A stretch of 64,000 bases of DNA from Variovorax ginsengisoli (GCF_030811835.1 NZ_JAUSRO010000018.1:81329-145328); one strand, 5' to 3'. Shown: positions 34,883-46,993, counted from the first letter of the stretch. Numbers and translations: made by a program. Notes: generated by a model from the letters alone, not told the origin.

Positions 34883-36070
34883 TCAGGCAAAGAGATGCCG
34901 GTTCTCGCGCGTCGCCCCGCGCAGATGGATGCGCAGCCAAAGCATCAGAAGGGCTGCAACGGCAGCGACGGCACAGGCGACGTAGCCAAGCGCCTGGTAG
35001 CCGACGCCGGCCACGACGAAGCCCGCCAGCGCCGGCCCGAGGCAGGAGCCGATCATCGTCATCGCGGGGGTCGCGCTCACGGCCCGACCGCTGGGGTCAA
35101 GCCTCGACAGCAGGCCGAACAGGAACGTGTGCGAGAAGATCACGACCGAGACATACACCGCCGTGGCCAGCGCGTAGGGCAGGAAGGACGTCGAGTTCGA
35201 CAGCGTCAGTGCAAGGAGCCCTTGGCAGAGGGGGCCGACGATACCCACGCTCATGGGCGACAGCCGCTTCTGCAGCAAGGCGGCCAGCGGACCGGGCACC
35301 AGGTTGACGAACCCGAGCCAGACCAGCGTCATCTGCACCTGGCCCGGGGTGAAGCTTCGCGCCGCACCGATCCGTTCAACGAACGCGAAGATCATCGCCT
35401 GGTTCAACGTCAGGCACATCACCACCACGATGGGTACCCAGATGAGCTTCGACACGCGGTCCGCAGTGGGTTCGATTTGTGCCGCAGCAGGCGGCACGTC
35501 GGCGCCACCAACATCAGGAAAGGCCAGCGCCGAGAACAGCGCGGCCACGCCCATCACTGCAGACAGTACGATGAAGAGGATGGAGGCGCCATGGCGCGCG
35601 ATCAATCCGGGCACGGTCGCGAACACGATGATCCCGAGAACCGCCGCCGCGAGGTTCACCAAGGCGAAGAGCCGATGCGGGTTGTCGGTGCGGCCCATGG
35701 AGCCGTGGACAAGCGACAGCCCGCTGCCGGCGCCCAATCCGGCCATCCCGTGCAGCAACGCCATGGTGCTCAAGCTGCCCACGCCGACCGGCTGACGGGC
35801 GATGATTGCAAAGCCGAGCGCAGCCACCGCATAGCCCACCGCAGCGATCTGCCGACGCGGCAGGCGGTTGAATAGCGGGGCCAGGACCGCGCTGGACGCC
35901 ATCATGCCGAGCAGGAAAACCGTCACGGTGAGCCCGGCCTGCTCGGGCGCAAAGTGATAGTACTGCATCAGCCCACCGACCCACAGCGGCAACGCCACCA
36001 GATCGATCATTCCGGCCATGTGGCCGATCGTGAGGACGGCCTTGCCGCCGGTGCCAACAGGTTTTGACAT
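34883..36070 (-). CDS. MFS transporter
   Basis: The protein has 395 residues and about 12 hydrophobic helices, with the loop 2-3 motif softened to NRLPRRQIAAVGY. Helices include LWVGGLMQYYHF, LLHGMAGLGAGSGLSLV and MTMIGSCLGPALAGFVV. It is most likely an importer of the aromatic substrate or exporter of a product in this operon. It lies 94 bp downstream of the oxygenase gene. Confidence 0.85.
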   Translation of the reverse strand: MSKPVGTGGKAVLTIGHMAGMIDLVALPLWVGGLMQYYHFAPEQAGLTVTVFLLGMMASSAVLAPLFNRLPRRQIAAVGYAVAALGFAIIARQPVGVGSLSTMALLHGMAGLGAGSGLSLVHGSMGRTDNPHRLFALVNLAAAVLGIIVFATVPGLIARHGASILFIVLSAVMGVAALFSALAFPDVGGADVPPAAAQIEPTADRVSKLIWVPIVVVMCLTLNQAMIFAFVERIGAARSFTPGQVQMTLVWLGFVNLVPGPLAALLQKRLSPMSVGIVGPLCQGLLALTLSNSTSFLPYALATAVYVSVVIFSHTFLFGLLSRLDPSGRAVSATPAMTMIGSCLGPALAGFVVAGVGYQALGYVACAVAAVAALLMLWLRIHLRGATRENRHLFA

Positions 36071-36164
36071 TGTCTCGTTCCTTGTAGTTCTTGAATACCG
36101 TCGATCTGCGCAGGCGTGACCGGCGTCGCACCATCCAGTGCGCCGGTCTCCTGCGTCGCGCTGC

Positions 36165-37661
36165 CTACCAGGAAAGCGCCTTGGCGCTTACCCAGGTGCC
36201 GTGGAACCCTTCATGCACGCGGCACGGGAACTTGATGGTCGCGACGGGGCCCTGGCTCAGCTTCTTCGCGTCGAGGATCACCAAGTCCGTCCGGTTCTCG
36301 GCGCGGCGGCCCACCATGCACATCAGCCAGCCGTCGCCTTCGGGCGCGTCGGCCGAACGCGGCACGAAGTACGGCTCCTCCGGCGAGGAGTCCGGGCCGG
36401 CGTAATAGAAGTCGAAGGTGTCGCGGGTCTCGTCGTAGTGGCCGAGGCACGTGAACGGCGGGCCCTTGGGGCCGAGCGGCAGCATCGGACCCAGGGCCGT
36501 GTTGCTCGTGCCGAAGTAGAACTGTGTCGCGCGGCGCATCGCATAGCGCGGATCGATGACCGGCATCTCGCCGACATGGTTGATGAGCCGCCGGATCTCG
36601 AACCAGTCTTGCCCGTCCGAGAGGTTGAACGACCAGCGCTCGCCGAACGGCGGCCGCTCGTGCGCGTCGGGGTCGTGGATGTCCGGGAACTGGCTGAGCC
36701 ATCCGGACCCCGTCACGAAATGGTCCAGGTGCAGCACGGTGGACCCCTCGATCGACTCTTCCCAGGCATTGAAGGAGTGGGTTTGCATTGCGGCGACGGG
36801 GCATGTGTACCAGCGGATCGACTTCACGCCTTCCTGACGGGAGAAGATGGCGATCTGCGTCTTCTTGGTGCTGTCCCAGTGCCAGTAGGGCTCGCCGCGC
36901 TGGACGCGTTCCCAGTCGCAGACCATGGGGCAGATGACGAACGCAATGTAGTTCCGCGACACCAGGAAGTCGTGGACCATCGAGGAGTACGGTGCCTCGA
37001 AGGCCTCGGTGCGAGTGAAGTGTCCATCGGCCGCGATGGTGTAGACCTCGATGCGCTTGTCGGCCACGCCCTGAGTGTTGTATCCGAAGGCGATGCACTC
37101 GCCTGTTTCGGGGTCGTACTTCGGGTGCGCGGTGAAGGTCTTGCTCTGGAGTTGGCCGTCGAAGTCGCGTTCGCCGAGCGTGGCGAGGGTGAGAGGATCA
37201 AGCTCGTAGGGCCGGCCCGACTCCTTGAGCGCGTACAGCTTGCCGTGATGCCACATCACCGCGGTGTTCGCGGTGTTGTTGTCCTGCCCTGCGACTTCGG
37301 GCAGGTCGGTGAACGAATTGCGGTAGGCGCCGAACAGCGCGCGCCGCGCCTTTCGCTCGAGCTTCAGCTTGGTGGTCTGCACGTAGCGCGTCGTGAGGTC
37401 CGCGTGACCGTTCTCGAGGCGCACCATGTGCACCATGCCATCGCCGTTGAGGAAGATGTCGTTGTCGAACAGCGGCGGATGCGCGTGGTCGGCACTGTTG
37501 CGGTAGTAAGCGCCATCGAGTTCTCGCGGGATGGTCCCGACGACTTCGAGATCGTGCACCTCGCCTTCGATGCGGACGGGCGCTGCATAGCCTGTGAAGA
37601 CGCGTGTGTCCGGGAAGAGGTGTCCTCTTAGGTCGGACGTCGTTTGCATGGTGTTCTTCAT
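36165..37661 (-). CDS. Carotenoid-cleavage-family oxygenase (isoeugenol monooxygenase / lignostilbene dioxygenase type)
   Basis: The protein has 498 residues, the full length of the family's 7-blade propeller. The four iron-ligand histidines are visible: H179 (TAHPKYDP), H230 (MVHDFLVS), H295 (THSFNAWEE) and H487 (EGFHGTW). The family cleaves a C=C double bond next to an aromatic ring with O2, giving aldehydes, for example vanillin from isoeugenol or lignostilbene. The aldehyde dehydrogenase encoded immediately upstream (36 bp) would oxidise the product. The start could also be Met5. The exact substrate cannot be deduced. Confidence 0.88.
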   Translation of the reverse strand: MKNTMQTTSDLRGHLFPDTRVFTGYAAPVRIEGEVHDLEVVGTIPRELDGAYYRNSADHAHPPLFDNDIFLNGDGMVHMVRLENGHADLTTRYVQTTKLKLERKARRALFGAYRNSFTDLPEVAGQDNNTANTAVMWHHGKLYALKESGRPYELDPLTLATLGERDFDGQLQSKTFTAHPKYDPETGECIAFGYNTQGVADKRIEVYTIAADGHFTRTEAFEAPYSSMVHDFLVSRNYIAFVICPMVCDWERVQRGEPYWHWDSTKKTQIAIFSRQEGVKSIRWYTCPVAAMQTHSFNAWEESIEGSTVLHLDHFVTGSGWLSQFPDIHDPDAHERPPFGERWSFNLSDGQDWFEIRRLINHVGEMPVIDPRYAMRRATQFYFGTSNTALGPMLPLGPKGPPFTCLGHYDETRDTFDFYYAGPDSSPEEPYFVPRSADAPEGDGWLMCMVGRRAENRTDLVILDAKKLSQGPVATIKFPCRVHEGFHGTWVSAKALSW

Positions 37662-37697
37662 ATGTCTCCTTGAATTGAAATTTCGCAGGGCGCTCCG

Positions 37698-39167
37698 TCA
37701 GAAGGGGTAGTGACGTGGCGCCATCTGTACCGTGATCCACCGCAGCTCGGTGAACGCGTCGATACCCGCCTTGCCGCCGAAGCGGCCGTAGCCGGAATCC
37801 TTGACGCCGCCGAAGGGCATCTGCGCCTCGTCGTGCACGGTCGAGCCGTTGATGTGGCATATGCCCGACTCGATGCGCTGCGCCGCCTTCCAGGCGCGCG
37901 CAATGTCCCGGCTGAACACGGCGGCCGACAAGCCGTAGGCGTTGTCGTTTGCGCAGGCAATGGCCGCCTCGTCGCCCCGGACCCGCACCACCGGCTTGAC
38001 CGGGCCGAAGCTCTCTTCGCGGTAGATCCGCATCTGCGGCGTCACATGGTCGAGGACGGTCGCACACATGATCAGCGACTCGGCCTTGCCACCGCAGACG
38101 ACGCGCGCGCCCTTCGCCACGGCATCGTCGATGAGCGCATTGCAGCGCTCCACCGTGGCACGGTCGACCACCGAACCCAGCACGGCGGGGGCACCGGCGA
38201 GATCCCGTGGATCGCCAGCCGGCAGGGCCGCGGCGCGGGCTGCCAGGCGCTGCACGAAGTCGTCCGCGATGCACTCGTCCACGACGATTCGCTCCGTGGA
38301 CATGCAGATCTGCCCCGAATTCGAGAAGGCGCCGAAGACGGTCGCGTCGACAGCGGCATCGATGTCCGCATCCGCCAGCACGACCAGGGGCGCTTTGCCA
38401 CCGAGTTCCAGAACCGCCGGTTTGAGATGCCTGGCGCAGACCTGGGCAATGATCCGCCCCACCTTGGTGGAGCCCGTGAAGTTGACGCGGCGTAACGCGG
38501 GGTGCGCAATGATGGCCTCCACGATGGCTGCTGCGTCGGCCGGCGCATTGGTCACGAAATTCACGACGCCTGCGGGCAGGCCGGCGGCCTGGAGCGCCTC
38601 GCCTATGAGGCCATGGGTGGCCGGACACAGCTCCGAGCCCTTGAGGACCACGGTGTTGCCGCATGCCAGCGGCAGCGCGATGGATCGGACGCCCAGGATG
38701 ACCGGCGCATTCCAGGGGGCGATGCCGAGAACCACGCCGGCTGGCACTCGTTGGGCGAGCGCGAGGCTACCGGGTACATCTGACGGAATAGTCTCGCCGC
38801 TCACTTGTGTGGTGAGTGCTGCTGCCTCCAGAAGCATGTTTGCAGCGAGATGGACATTGAAGCCCGCCCACGACGCCGAGGCGCCGGTTTCGCGGGCCAT
38901 GGCACGGTGAAAGACATCGGCGCGTGCGGTCAGTTCATTCGAGGCCTTGATCAGCAGCGCCCGACGCGCTCCGGGACCCAGGGCCGCCCAGGCGGGGAAA
39001 GCTGCTGCAGCCGCATCCACAGCAGTGCGTGCGTCATCGGCACTGCCTGCGGGGGCAACCGTGGCGACTGTCTCGGTCAGAGGGTTCCGGCGCTCGAATG
39101 TCGCGCCACTCGCAGCGCTTGCATTTTTGCCATCGATCAACATAAATATGGTCTTTGTCTCACTCAT
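37698..39167 (-). CDS. Aromatic aldehyde dehydrogenase (vanillin/salicylaldehyde dehydrogenase type)
   Basis: The protein has 489 residues. Key features are N153 in APWNAP, the NAD-site FTGSTKVG, the general base E254 in LELGGK and the catalytic C288 in SGQICMST. The SGQICMST form is characteristic of the vanillin/benzaldehyde dehydrogenase branch. As first gene of the minus-strand set it should convert the aldehyde released by the neighbouring cleavage oxygenase to the acid. Confidence 0.9.
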   Translation of the reverse strand: MSETKTIFMLIDGKNASAASGATFERRNPLTETVATVAPAGSADDARTAVDAAAAAFPAWAALGPGARRALLIKASNELTARADVFHRAMARETGASASWAGFNVHLAANMLLEAAALTTQVSGETIPSDVPGSLALAQRVPAGVVLGIAPWNAPVILGVRSIALPLACGNTVVLKGSELCPATHGLIGEALQAAGLPAGVVNFVTNAPADAAAIVEAIIAHPALRRVNFTGSTKVGRIIAQVCARHLKPAVLELGGKAPLVVLADADIDAAVDATVFGAFSNSGQICMSTERIVVDECIADDFVQRLAARAAALPAGDPRDLAGAPAVLGSVVDRATVERCNALIDDAVAKGARVVCGGKAESLIMCATVLDHVTPQMRIYREESFGPVKPVVRVRGDEAAIACANDNAYGLSAAVFSRDIARAWKAAQRIESGICHINGSTVHDEAQMPFGGVKDSGYGRFGGKAGIDAFTELRWITVQMAPRHYPF

Positions 39168-39432
39168 TGAAGCTCGCTCGCAAGATCGGTAGGTCGGACG
39201 GTGCTTTGCATCCTTCGCCCTCGTCTCGCCGCTATTTGCAGGCCAATGAGGAGCGAGCGATGCCGCAGCATGAAATCACGCGTTAGACAAAGATGCGTAA
39301 CGGATGAACCTTACGCACTCGTGTTCTCCCGGAAAAATAGTTTGGAGTGATGCACTGCATCATCGATATCAATACCTTTGGCATCCGATCAAGTCATGCG
39401 GCCTTCGGGCTCGGCTGATCTAGCGAGACCTA

Positions 39433-39603
39433 TTGGCAGCTGCCGAGATCGGCGGTGCCTTCGGAGGCGACAAGGAAGCCGGCGGTGGCCGTGAGTCTGG
39501 CTCCGACGCGTGGAAGGCGTACAGCCGGCGTGCCACGAGCACCATCAACTGCTCGCGTGCGCTGCCGCTGGCCCAGGGTGTGTTGGCGCCGACCGGAAAC
39601 TGA
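39433..39603 (+). pseudogene. C-terminal remnant of an ALDH7-type aldehyde dehydrogenase
   Basis: The frame ends at TGA 39601-39603 and encodes AAEIGGAFGGDKEAGGGR, ESGSDAWKAYSRRATSTINC and SRALPLAQGV. This matches the conserved C-terminal end of aminoadipate-semialdehyde/piperideine-6-carboxylate dehydrogenases. The N-terminal nine tenths of the gene are absent. It is unrelated to the intact ALDH at 37698 and marks a deletion or recombination junction. Confidence 0.65.
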
Positions 39604-40312
39604 GCCAGTGAGGGTGCGGATAAAAACTTGGACTGGGTTATGCCGCAAGTCCCAGTTCATCAACCTTACCGCTTCATCGGGCTGGCGCAAGAACTGCGGC
39701 GAGTGGCCGCACATCGTGGGTCAGAGTTAATGCGCAAGCCGTCTATGGGGCGCACAGTGCTCGGCCAGCATCTGTGGTTTCCTACAGCCGGGCAACACGG
39801 CCTGCGGTGGAGGCTGGCGCGCCGCCTCTTCACCATCCAAGCACTGGACGCTGCGTGCTCCGTTGAGACGGAGCGGTAGTCGACCGCGGACATTGGATCG
39901 ATCTTCGGCATCGAGTATCCGGTGGATCGCAAGCAACTGTCGTATATCAAGATCCGTGGGCCAGCAGACCTTCGTCGTGCAGGGTATGCAACTCGCGCGT
40001 TTGCATGACGAGCGCTACGAGCCGTCGCCGTCGTGGTCGATGGGGCGTGCAGAACGCGGTCATCTGTGTTATGTGCCCGTGGCCCTGTAGGTTTGAGCGT
40101 CCCGCGGGAGTGTCTAGAAGCCGCAGTTGCACGATTTCGGGCATGTCGCCCCCGCGCCAGCGTCCGAGTCACCGGGATGGTGCGAGGCGCCCCACGACTT
40201 CGGAAAAACCGAAGTCGATGAGGCTTCGTTGTGAATTGTTGATCTGGATCAAGCTTTCTAGCATTCATCGCATGCCGCAGACCCCCGGCGGCGCCCGCCC
40301 ACGGAGCGATGA
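39604..40312. other. Gene-free divergent region before the Rieske operon
   Basis: No supported gene is seen; short open frames on both strands (such as one ending LRRAGYATRAFA) show no recognisable family. The last 150 bp should hold the promoter of the plus-strand operon. Confidence 0.4.
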
Positions 40313-41683
40313 ATGACGACGAAGAAGACCATCCTGATCAAGCCGTACTCCGCCTACGAGCGCGAGCAGTCCACGACGGAAGACGCGGAGCTGACGCACG
40401 TCGAAGGCAATGCGCCGGCCGGCGAATACCTGCGGCGCTTCTGGCAGCCAATTGCGCTGTCGTCCGAACTCGGTGAGCTGCCCAAGAAGGTCCGCATGTT
40501 CGGCGAGCCGCTGGTGCTGTTCCGCACCAAGGGCGGCACGCCCGGCCTGCTGGAGCTGCACTGCAGCCACCGCGGCACGTCGCTCGAGTTCGGCACCTGC
40601 GAGGACGAAGGCCTGCGCTGCTGCTACCACGGCTGGCTGTTCGGCGTGGACGGCACGATCCTCGAAACCCCCGGCGACCCGCCGGAGTCGACGCTGCGCC
40701 ACAACGTGTGTCACGGCGCCTACCCGGTCATCGAATACAAGGGCCTGATCTTCGGCTACTTCGGCCCGCCGGCGCTCAAACCCGAGTTCCCGATCTACGA
40801 CTCGTACGAGCGCGAGGGCGATCGGCTGGTGCCCTACGTCATCACCTACCCGTGCAACTGGCTGCAGGTGCATGAGAACGTCATGGACCCGGCGCACGCC
40901 GTGTTCCTGCACACGCGCATCAGCTTCACGCAGTTCGCCGAGGTGTGGGGCGCGCTGCCGGAAATGGACTTCGTGCCCACGCCGACCGGCATGGTCTACG
41001 TCACCACCCGCCGCTGGGGCGACAACGTGTGGGTCCGCTCCAACGACATCCTTCTTCCGAACCTGGCGCAGGTCGGCCACATCTGGGAAGACGGTGCCGA
41101 GCCGAAGGCATTCAGCCGCGTGGCCATCACGCGTTGGACCACGCCGGTGGACAACACCACCTGCCGCATCATCGGCTGGCGCCACTTCCATCCCGAGGCG
41201 GACCCGCGCGGCATCGCCGACGAAAGCCTCTGCGGCGTCGAGTCGGTCGACTTCTTCGGCCAGAACGGCGACCGGCCGTACGAAGACCGCCAGCGGATGC
41301 CGGGCGACTTCGACGCCCAGGTCTCGCAGCGCCCCATCGCGGTCCATCAGATGGAAAACCTGACGCGCTGCGACCGGGGCGTGGCCATGCTCCGCCAGTT
41401 GCTGCGCCGCCAGATCAAGCGCGTGGCCGAGGGGCAGGCGCCGACGCTGTCGCCGGTTCGTTCTGGCGGGCTCGTGCCGACCTATGCGCACGACACCGTC
41501 GTCCAGATCCCGGCCGCCGAATCCACCGATCCGCAAGCCGATGCCGAACGGCTGCGCGAAATCGCCAAGGCCATCACCAACATCGTCGTGAAGGGCGCGC
41601 ACCACGAGGCCGCCGACCGCGATGCCCAGGTGCATGCGCTCATCCGCGCCTATGTCGACGCGCAGCGCGAAACCGTTTCCTGA
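40313..41683 (+). CDS. Rieske non-haem iron aromatic oxygenase, large subunit
   Basis: The protein has 456 residues. The Rieske [2Fe-2S] ligands are C84, H86, C103 and H106 (LHCSHRG … CCYHGW). The mononuclear iron site is in HENVMDPAHAVFLH, with bridging D192 and ligands H195 and H200. The length and single-gene form fit the phthalate 4,5-dioxygenase/LigX/O-demethylase group, which uses a separate PDR/VanB-type reductase; such a reductase closes this gene set at 51855. GGAG lies 6 nt before ATG 40313. It probably hydroxylates or demethylates an aromatic acid. Confidence 0.9.
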   Translation: MTTKKTILIKPYSAYEREQSTTEDAELTHVEGNAPAGEYLRRFWQPIALSSELGELPKKVRMFGEPLVLFRTKGGTPGLLELHCSHRGTSLEFGTCEDEGLRCCYHGWLFGVDGTILETPGDPPESTLRHNVCHGAYPVIEYKGLIFGYFGPPALKPEFPIYDSYEREGDRLVPYVITYPCNWLQVHENVMDPAHAVFLHTRISFTQFAEVWGALPEMDFVPTPTGMVYVTTRRWGDNVWVRSNDILLPNLAQVGHIWEDGAEPKAFSRVAITRWTTPVDNTTCRIIGWRHFHPEADPRGIADESLCGVESVDFFGQNGDRPYEDRQRMPGDFDAQVSQRPIAVHQMENLTRCDRGVAMLRQLLRRQIKRVAEGQAPTLSPVRSGGLVPTYAHDTVVQIPAAESTDPQADAERLREIAKAITNIVVKGAHHEAADRDAQVHALIRAYVDAQRETVS

Positions 41684-41714
41684 TCTTCAACGCCTTCCAG
41701 AAAGAGCCTCACCC

Positions 41715-42353
41715 ATGACCCACGCCCCATCCCCCATCCATCCGGGCCGCGTCGACTGGACCGGCGACAACCCGGGCATATACCTGAAGGACACGCAGGA
41801 CGGCCCGTGGACCGGGCTGGCCACCTTCTTCCGCATCGTCTACTCGCCGTACGGCATGGGCAGCGGGGTGCTGCTGCTCGACCAGCCCAACGTGGCCCAG
41901 GGCCTGCCGGCGGTGCAGAACTTCTGCATCAGCGACAACGAGACGCTGGCGCGCTTCCTGGTCGACCAGTTTTTCTCGAAGTTCGCATCGTTCAAGGTGT
42001 CGAGCGGGCTCGGCGCCATCAGCTACCTGCTGGCCACCGAGATCAGCCGCGCTGGCGACACGCGCTCGCGCTATCAGGAGATCGTAAAGTCCAACGACTT
42101 CGAGGTCGTGATGACCTGGGAAGGCCTCGGCGCGCCCTATGCGGTGGACATGCCGGTGGAAGCCGGGCCGACCAAGGAGCACCAGATGTACAGCCTGTTC
42201 CTGGATGCAGAGGACGCGCATGTCACGGTCAACGGCCGGCGCCTGAACGGCAAGATTGTCCAGCGCGACTTCGCCGGCACCCGCAAGAGCACGGCTTTCC
42301 TCGCCTTCTCCGAAACCTGGATGCAGGGCCAGGCACCCGGGCGCGCGCTGTGA
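41715..42353 (+). CDS. Unknown 212-residue protein paired with the Rieske oxygenase
   Basis: It starts 31 bp after the oxygenase gene, and its stop overlaps the LivH start (GTGA). There is no signal peptide or membrane segment. Conserved-looking stretches are GPWTGLATFFRIVYSPYG, DMPVEAGPTKEHQMYSLF and RDFAGTRKSTAFLAFSETW. I do not recognise a family. The tight placement suggests it serves the oxygenase, perhaps as an accessory or substrate-handling subunit, but it does not look like a ring-hydroxylase beta subunit. Confidence 0.75.
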   Translation: MTHAPSPIHPGRVDWTGDNPGIYLKDTQDGPWTGLATFFRIVYSPYGMGSGVLLLDQPNVAQGLPAVQNFCISDNETLARFLVDQFFSKFASFKVSSGLGAISYLLATEISRAGDTRSRYQEIVKSNDFEVVMTWEGLGAPYAVDMPVEAGPTKEHQMYSLFLDAEDAHVTVNGRRLNGKIVQRDFAGTRKSTAFLAFSETWMQGQAPGRAL

Positions 42354-43219
42354 CCGAGTTCCTCCAGTACCTGGCGTCCGGCCTGGTCGTCGGGTGCATC
42401 TACGGCCTGGTCGCCGTGGGCTTCACGGCGGTCTACAACGTGACCGGCATCGTCAACTTCTCGCAGGGCGACATGTCGATGCTCGGTGCGCTCGGCGCCG
42501 TCGGGCTCATCGGCCTGGGCCTGCCGATGCCCGTCGCGCTGCTGGTGTCGGTGCTGGTGGTCGGCCTGCTCGGCATCGCCATCGAACGCATCGCCATCCG
42601 CCCCGCGGGCTCGGACGTGATGCGCGGGATCATCATCACGATCGGCATCGGCGTGGCGCTGCAGGGCATCGCCGTGATCGTGTGGGGCACCGACGCGCAA
42701 CCGCTGCCCGCGTTCTCCGGTGAGACGCCGATCGACATGGGCGGTGTCACGGTGCCGCCGCAGGCGCTGTGGGTGCTGGGCTGCGCCGCCGCGCTGATGC
42801 TCGCCCTCTATGTCTTCTACACCAAGACCTACATCGGCAAGGCGTTCCGCGCCTGCGCGATGAACCCGAAGGCCGCGGGCCTGATGGGCATCCCGAACAC
42901 CGCCATGCGCGCCGTCGGCTTCTTCCTTTCGAGCCTGGTGGGTGCCATCGCCGGCGTGATCGTGGCGCCGGTGGCGCTCATGCAGTACGACACCGGCGTG
43001 TTCCTGGGCATCAAGGGCTTCGTGGCCTGCATCATCGGCGGCTTTGGCAATCCGATCGGTGCGGCCCTCGGTGGGCTCGTGCTCGGCAGTCTCGAGTCGC
43101 TGTCCACGGGCTACCTGAGCTCGGGCTTCAAGAACGCCATCGCGTTCGTCGTGCTGCTCGGCTTCCTCTTCCTTCGACCCGGCGGGATCCTGGGAGAAAT
43201 GGACACGGTGAAGCGATGA
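42350..43219 (+). CDS. LivH-type ABC transporter permease
   Basis: The protein has 289 residues from GTG 42350, which overlaps the previous stop. Typical HAAT permease features are NFSQGDMSMLGA near the N-terminus, AFRACAMNPKAAGLMGI, and GIKGFVACIIGGFGNPIGAALGGLVLG. It forms the transmembrane pore with LivM. It overlaps livM by ATGA. Confidence 0.9.
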   Translation: MTEFLQYLASGLVVGCIYGLVAVGFTAVYNVTGIVNFSQGDMSMLGALGAVGLIGLGLPMPVALLVSVLVVGLLGIAIERIAIRPAGSDVMRGIIITIGIGVALQGIAVIVWGTDAQPLPAFSGETPIDMGGVTVPPQALWVLGCAAALMLALYVFYTKTYIGKAFRACAMNPKAAGLMGIPNTAMRAVGFFLSSLVGAIAGVIVAPVALMQYDTGVFLGIKGFVACIIGGFGNPIGAALGGLVLGSLESLSTGYLSSGFKNAIAFVVLLGFLFLRPGGILGEMDTVKR

Positions 43220-44171
43220 AAAAGCAGTTCGTCATCCCCGCCATCGTCATCCTGCTGGCGTTGGTCCTGGCATCGGGCAATGCCTACCTCGTCAACCTGT
43301 GCGTCGTCGCCGCGATGACGACGCTGCCTGCGGTTGGCCTGTCGTTGCTGATGGGCTACACCGGCCAGATATCGCTGGGCCACGCCGCCTTCGTCGGGCT
43401 CGGCGCGTACGCCTCGGCGCTGCTGTGCAAGTCGCTGGGCCTGAACCCCTGGCTGGCGATCCCGCTGGCGACCGCACTCTCCGCCTTCGCGGCCTGGTGC
43501 ATCGGGTGGCTGGTGTTCCGCCTGCGCGGCCACCACCTGGCGATGGCCACGCTGGCCTTCGGCATCATCATCCACGTCGGCATGGTCGAGTGGCGCGGCC
43601 TCACCGGCGGGCAGGACGGCCTGGCGGACGTGCCCTCGCTGCAACTGCTGGGCTTGGACCTGCGCTCCGATGCGGCCATGTTCTGCATCGCCTGGGCCGC
43701 CTGCCTGCTGGCGATCGTGCTGGGGGGCAACCTGGTGCGCTCGCCCTTTGGCTTCGCCATGCGCACGGTCGCCGAGAACGAGGCCGTCGCCGGCTCCATC
43801 GGCATCGCGAGTGCAAGCCTCAAGCGAAAGGTGATGGCACTGGGTGGCGCCTATGCGGGCTTCGGCGGCGCGCTGTATGCGCACTGGCTGGGCTACATCA
43901 GCCCAGGGCCGTTCGACGTCGGCTATTCGGTGCGGCTGCTGCTCATCGTGGCGCTCGGCGGCTTCTCCGGCCTGTGGAGCGTGGTGTTCGGCGTGTTCTT
44001 CGTCGTCATCACGAGCGAGGCCCTCAAGCCCTTCGGGCGCTTCGACGTGGTCATCTACGGCGTGCTGCTGGTCTTCGTCATGGTGCGATGCCCGCAAGGC
44101 CTGCTCGCCAGTCTCCATCAACTGTTCGACAGGCTGTCCGGCGGCGCGCGCCGCCGGGCCGGGAGCGACGC

Positions 44172-44175
<4 letters not shown>
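43216..44175 (+). CDS. LivM-type ABC transporter permease
   Basis: The protein has 319 residues: LLMGYTGQISLGHAAFVG, the cytoplasmic coupling segment FGFAMRTVAENEAVAGSIGI and YAGFGGALYAHWLGYISP are standard LivM signatures. It overlaps livH upstream and the fused ATPase gene downstream, each by ATGA. Confidence 0.9.
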
Positions 44176-45784
<1,609 letters not shown>

Positions 45785-45788
<4 letters not shown>

Positions 45789-46993
45789 GCATTCATCACC
45801 ATCACCCGGCGGACGCCGCGGGCTTCGATGCGCTGGTGAAGGTCGTGCCGGTCCTGGTCGATCTCGTGCCGGCCGGCGATGCCTTCGACTTTCCCGCACG
45901 CACGCTGCTGCACGCCGGTCCGCCGTTTGAGGCGCTGGCATCGGTGTCGGCCGCCGTTCTCAACTCGGCCGCGGCCGCGGCGGTGTTCGAGGGCTGGGCC
46001 GCAGACCGCGACGACGCCTTGCAGCGCCTGCGCTCGGGCGACATCGCGCTCGCGGCGGCGCAGGACCATCGCTGCGCCGTGCCGCTGGCCTCCGTGCTGT
46101 CGCCAAGCCAGTGCGTGCAGGTCGTCCACGACGCGAACCGCCCGGACCGGCGCGCCTTCTCCTCGCTCAACGGCGGGAACGGTCCCGCGCTCCGGCTCGG
46201 GCTGCCCACGCCGAACGTGGTCGATCACCTGCGGTGGTTGAACGGCGCGTTCGCGGACGCCATCCGGCCCGGCTGCCGGCGTGGAACCGCGCTCATCCCG
46301 ATCGCGGACTTCGCGCTGTCGATGGGCGACGACCTCCACGGACGCACCGCGGCGGCCACCGGGCGGCTTGTCGAAACGCTGGCAGCGGGCGATGCCTGGC
46401 CGACGATGGTCACGGACTTCCTCGCCGCATCGCCGAGCTTCTTCCTCAACCTCTGGATGGCCGCGACGAAGTGCATGCTCGCCGGCGCCGAGGGCATCCA
46501 GGGCTGCAGCCTGGTGAGCGCGCTCGGCGCCAACGGCCACCATGTCGGCATCCAGCTGGCGGGCCGCCCCGGTCATTGGGTGACGTTGCCGTCGAGTCCG
46601 CCGGTCGGGAGGCTCGATGCGGGCGTCACCGCGGAAGAGCGGCTGCCGGCCATCGGCGACAGCGCGCTCATCGAGGCCTCGGGCCTGGGCGCGATGGGCT
46701 TCGAGCATTCGCCGCTGCAGCGCGAGAACTTCGCCGACTTCCTGTCGCACCAGCCGGCCGAACGGGCGCGCGCGCTGCTGATGGCGCCGCACCCGGCCTT
46801 CGAGCGTTCCAAGGCGCGCGTCGGGCTCGCGGCGTGGCAGGCGGTGGCGTCCGGCCATGACCTGATCGTCGCGCTCGGAATCATCGACATCGAAGGGCGC
46901 CGCGGCCGCATCGGCGGCGGCCTCTGGTCCTCGACACCCGAACTCTTCCAGCGTGCGCTGGAAGGCCTGCATTCCACACTTGGTCACCCTTGA
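45785..46993 (+). CDS. DUF1116 (YlbE/AllG-like) protein
   Basis: The protein has 402 residues. TLLHAGPPFEALASVSAAVL, DHRCAVPLASVLSPSQCV, RAFSSLNGGNGPALRLG and FALSMGDDLHGRTAAATGRL match the DUF1116 family, one of whose members (AllG) is part of oxamate carbamoyltransferase in allantoin breakdown. DUF1116 genes usually sit with FdrA and carbamate kinase genes, none of which are here. Its location inside a Liv transporter/Rieske operon suggests action on an N-containing or carboxylate intermediate. It overlaps the ATPase gene by ATGA. Confidence 0.75.
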
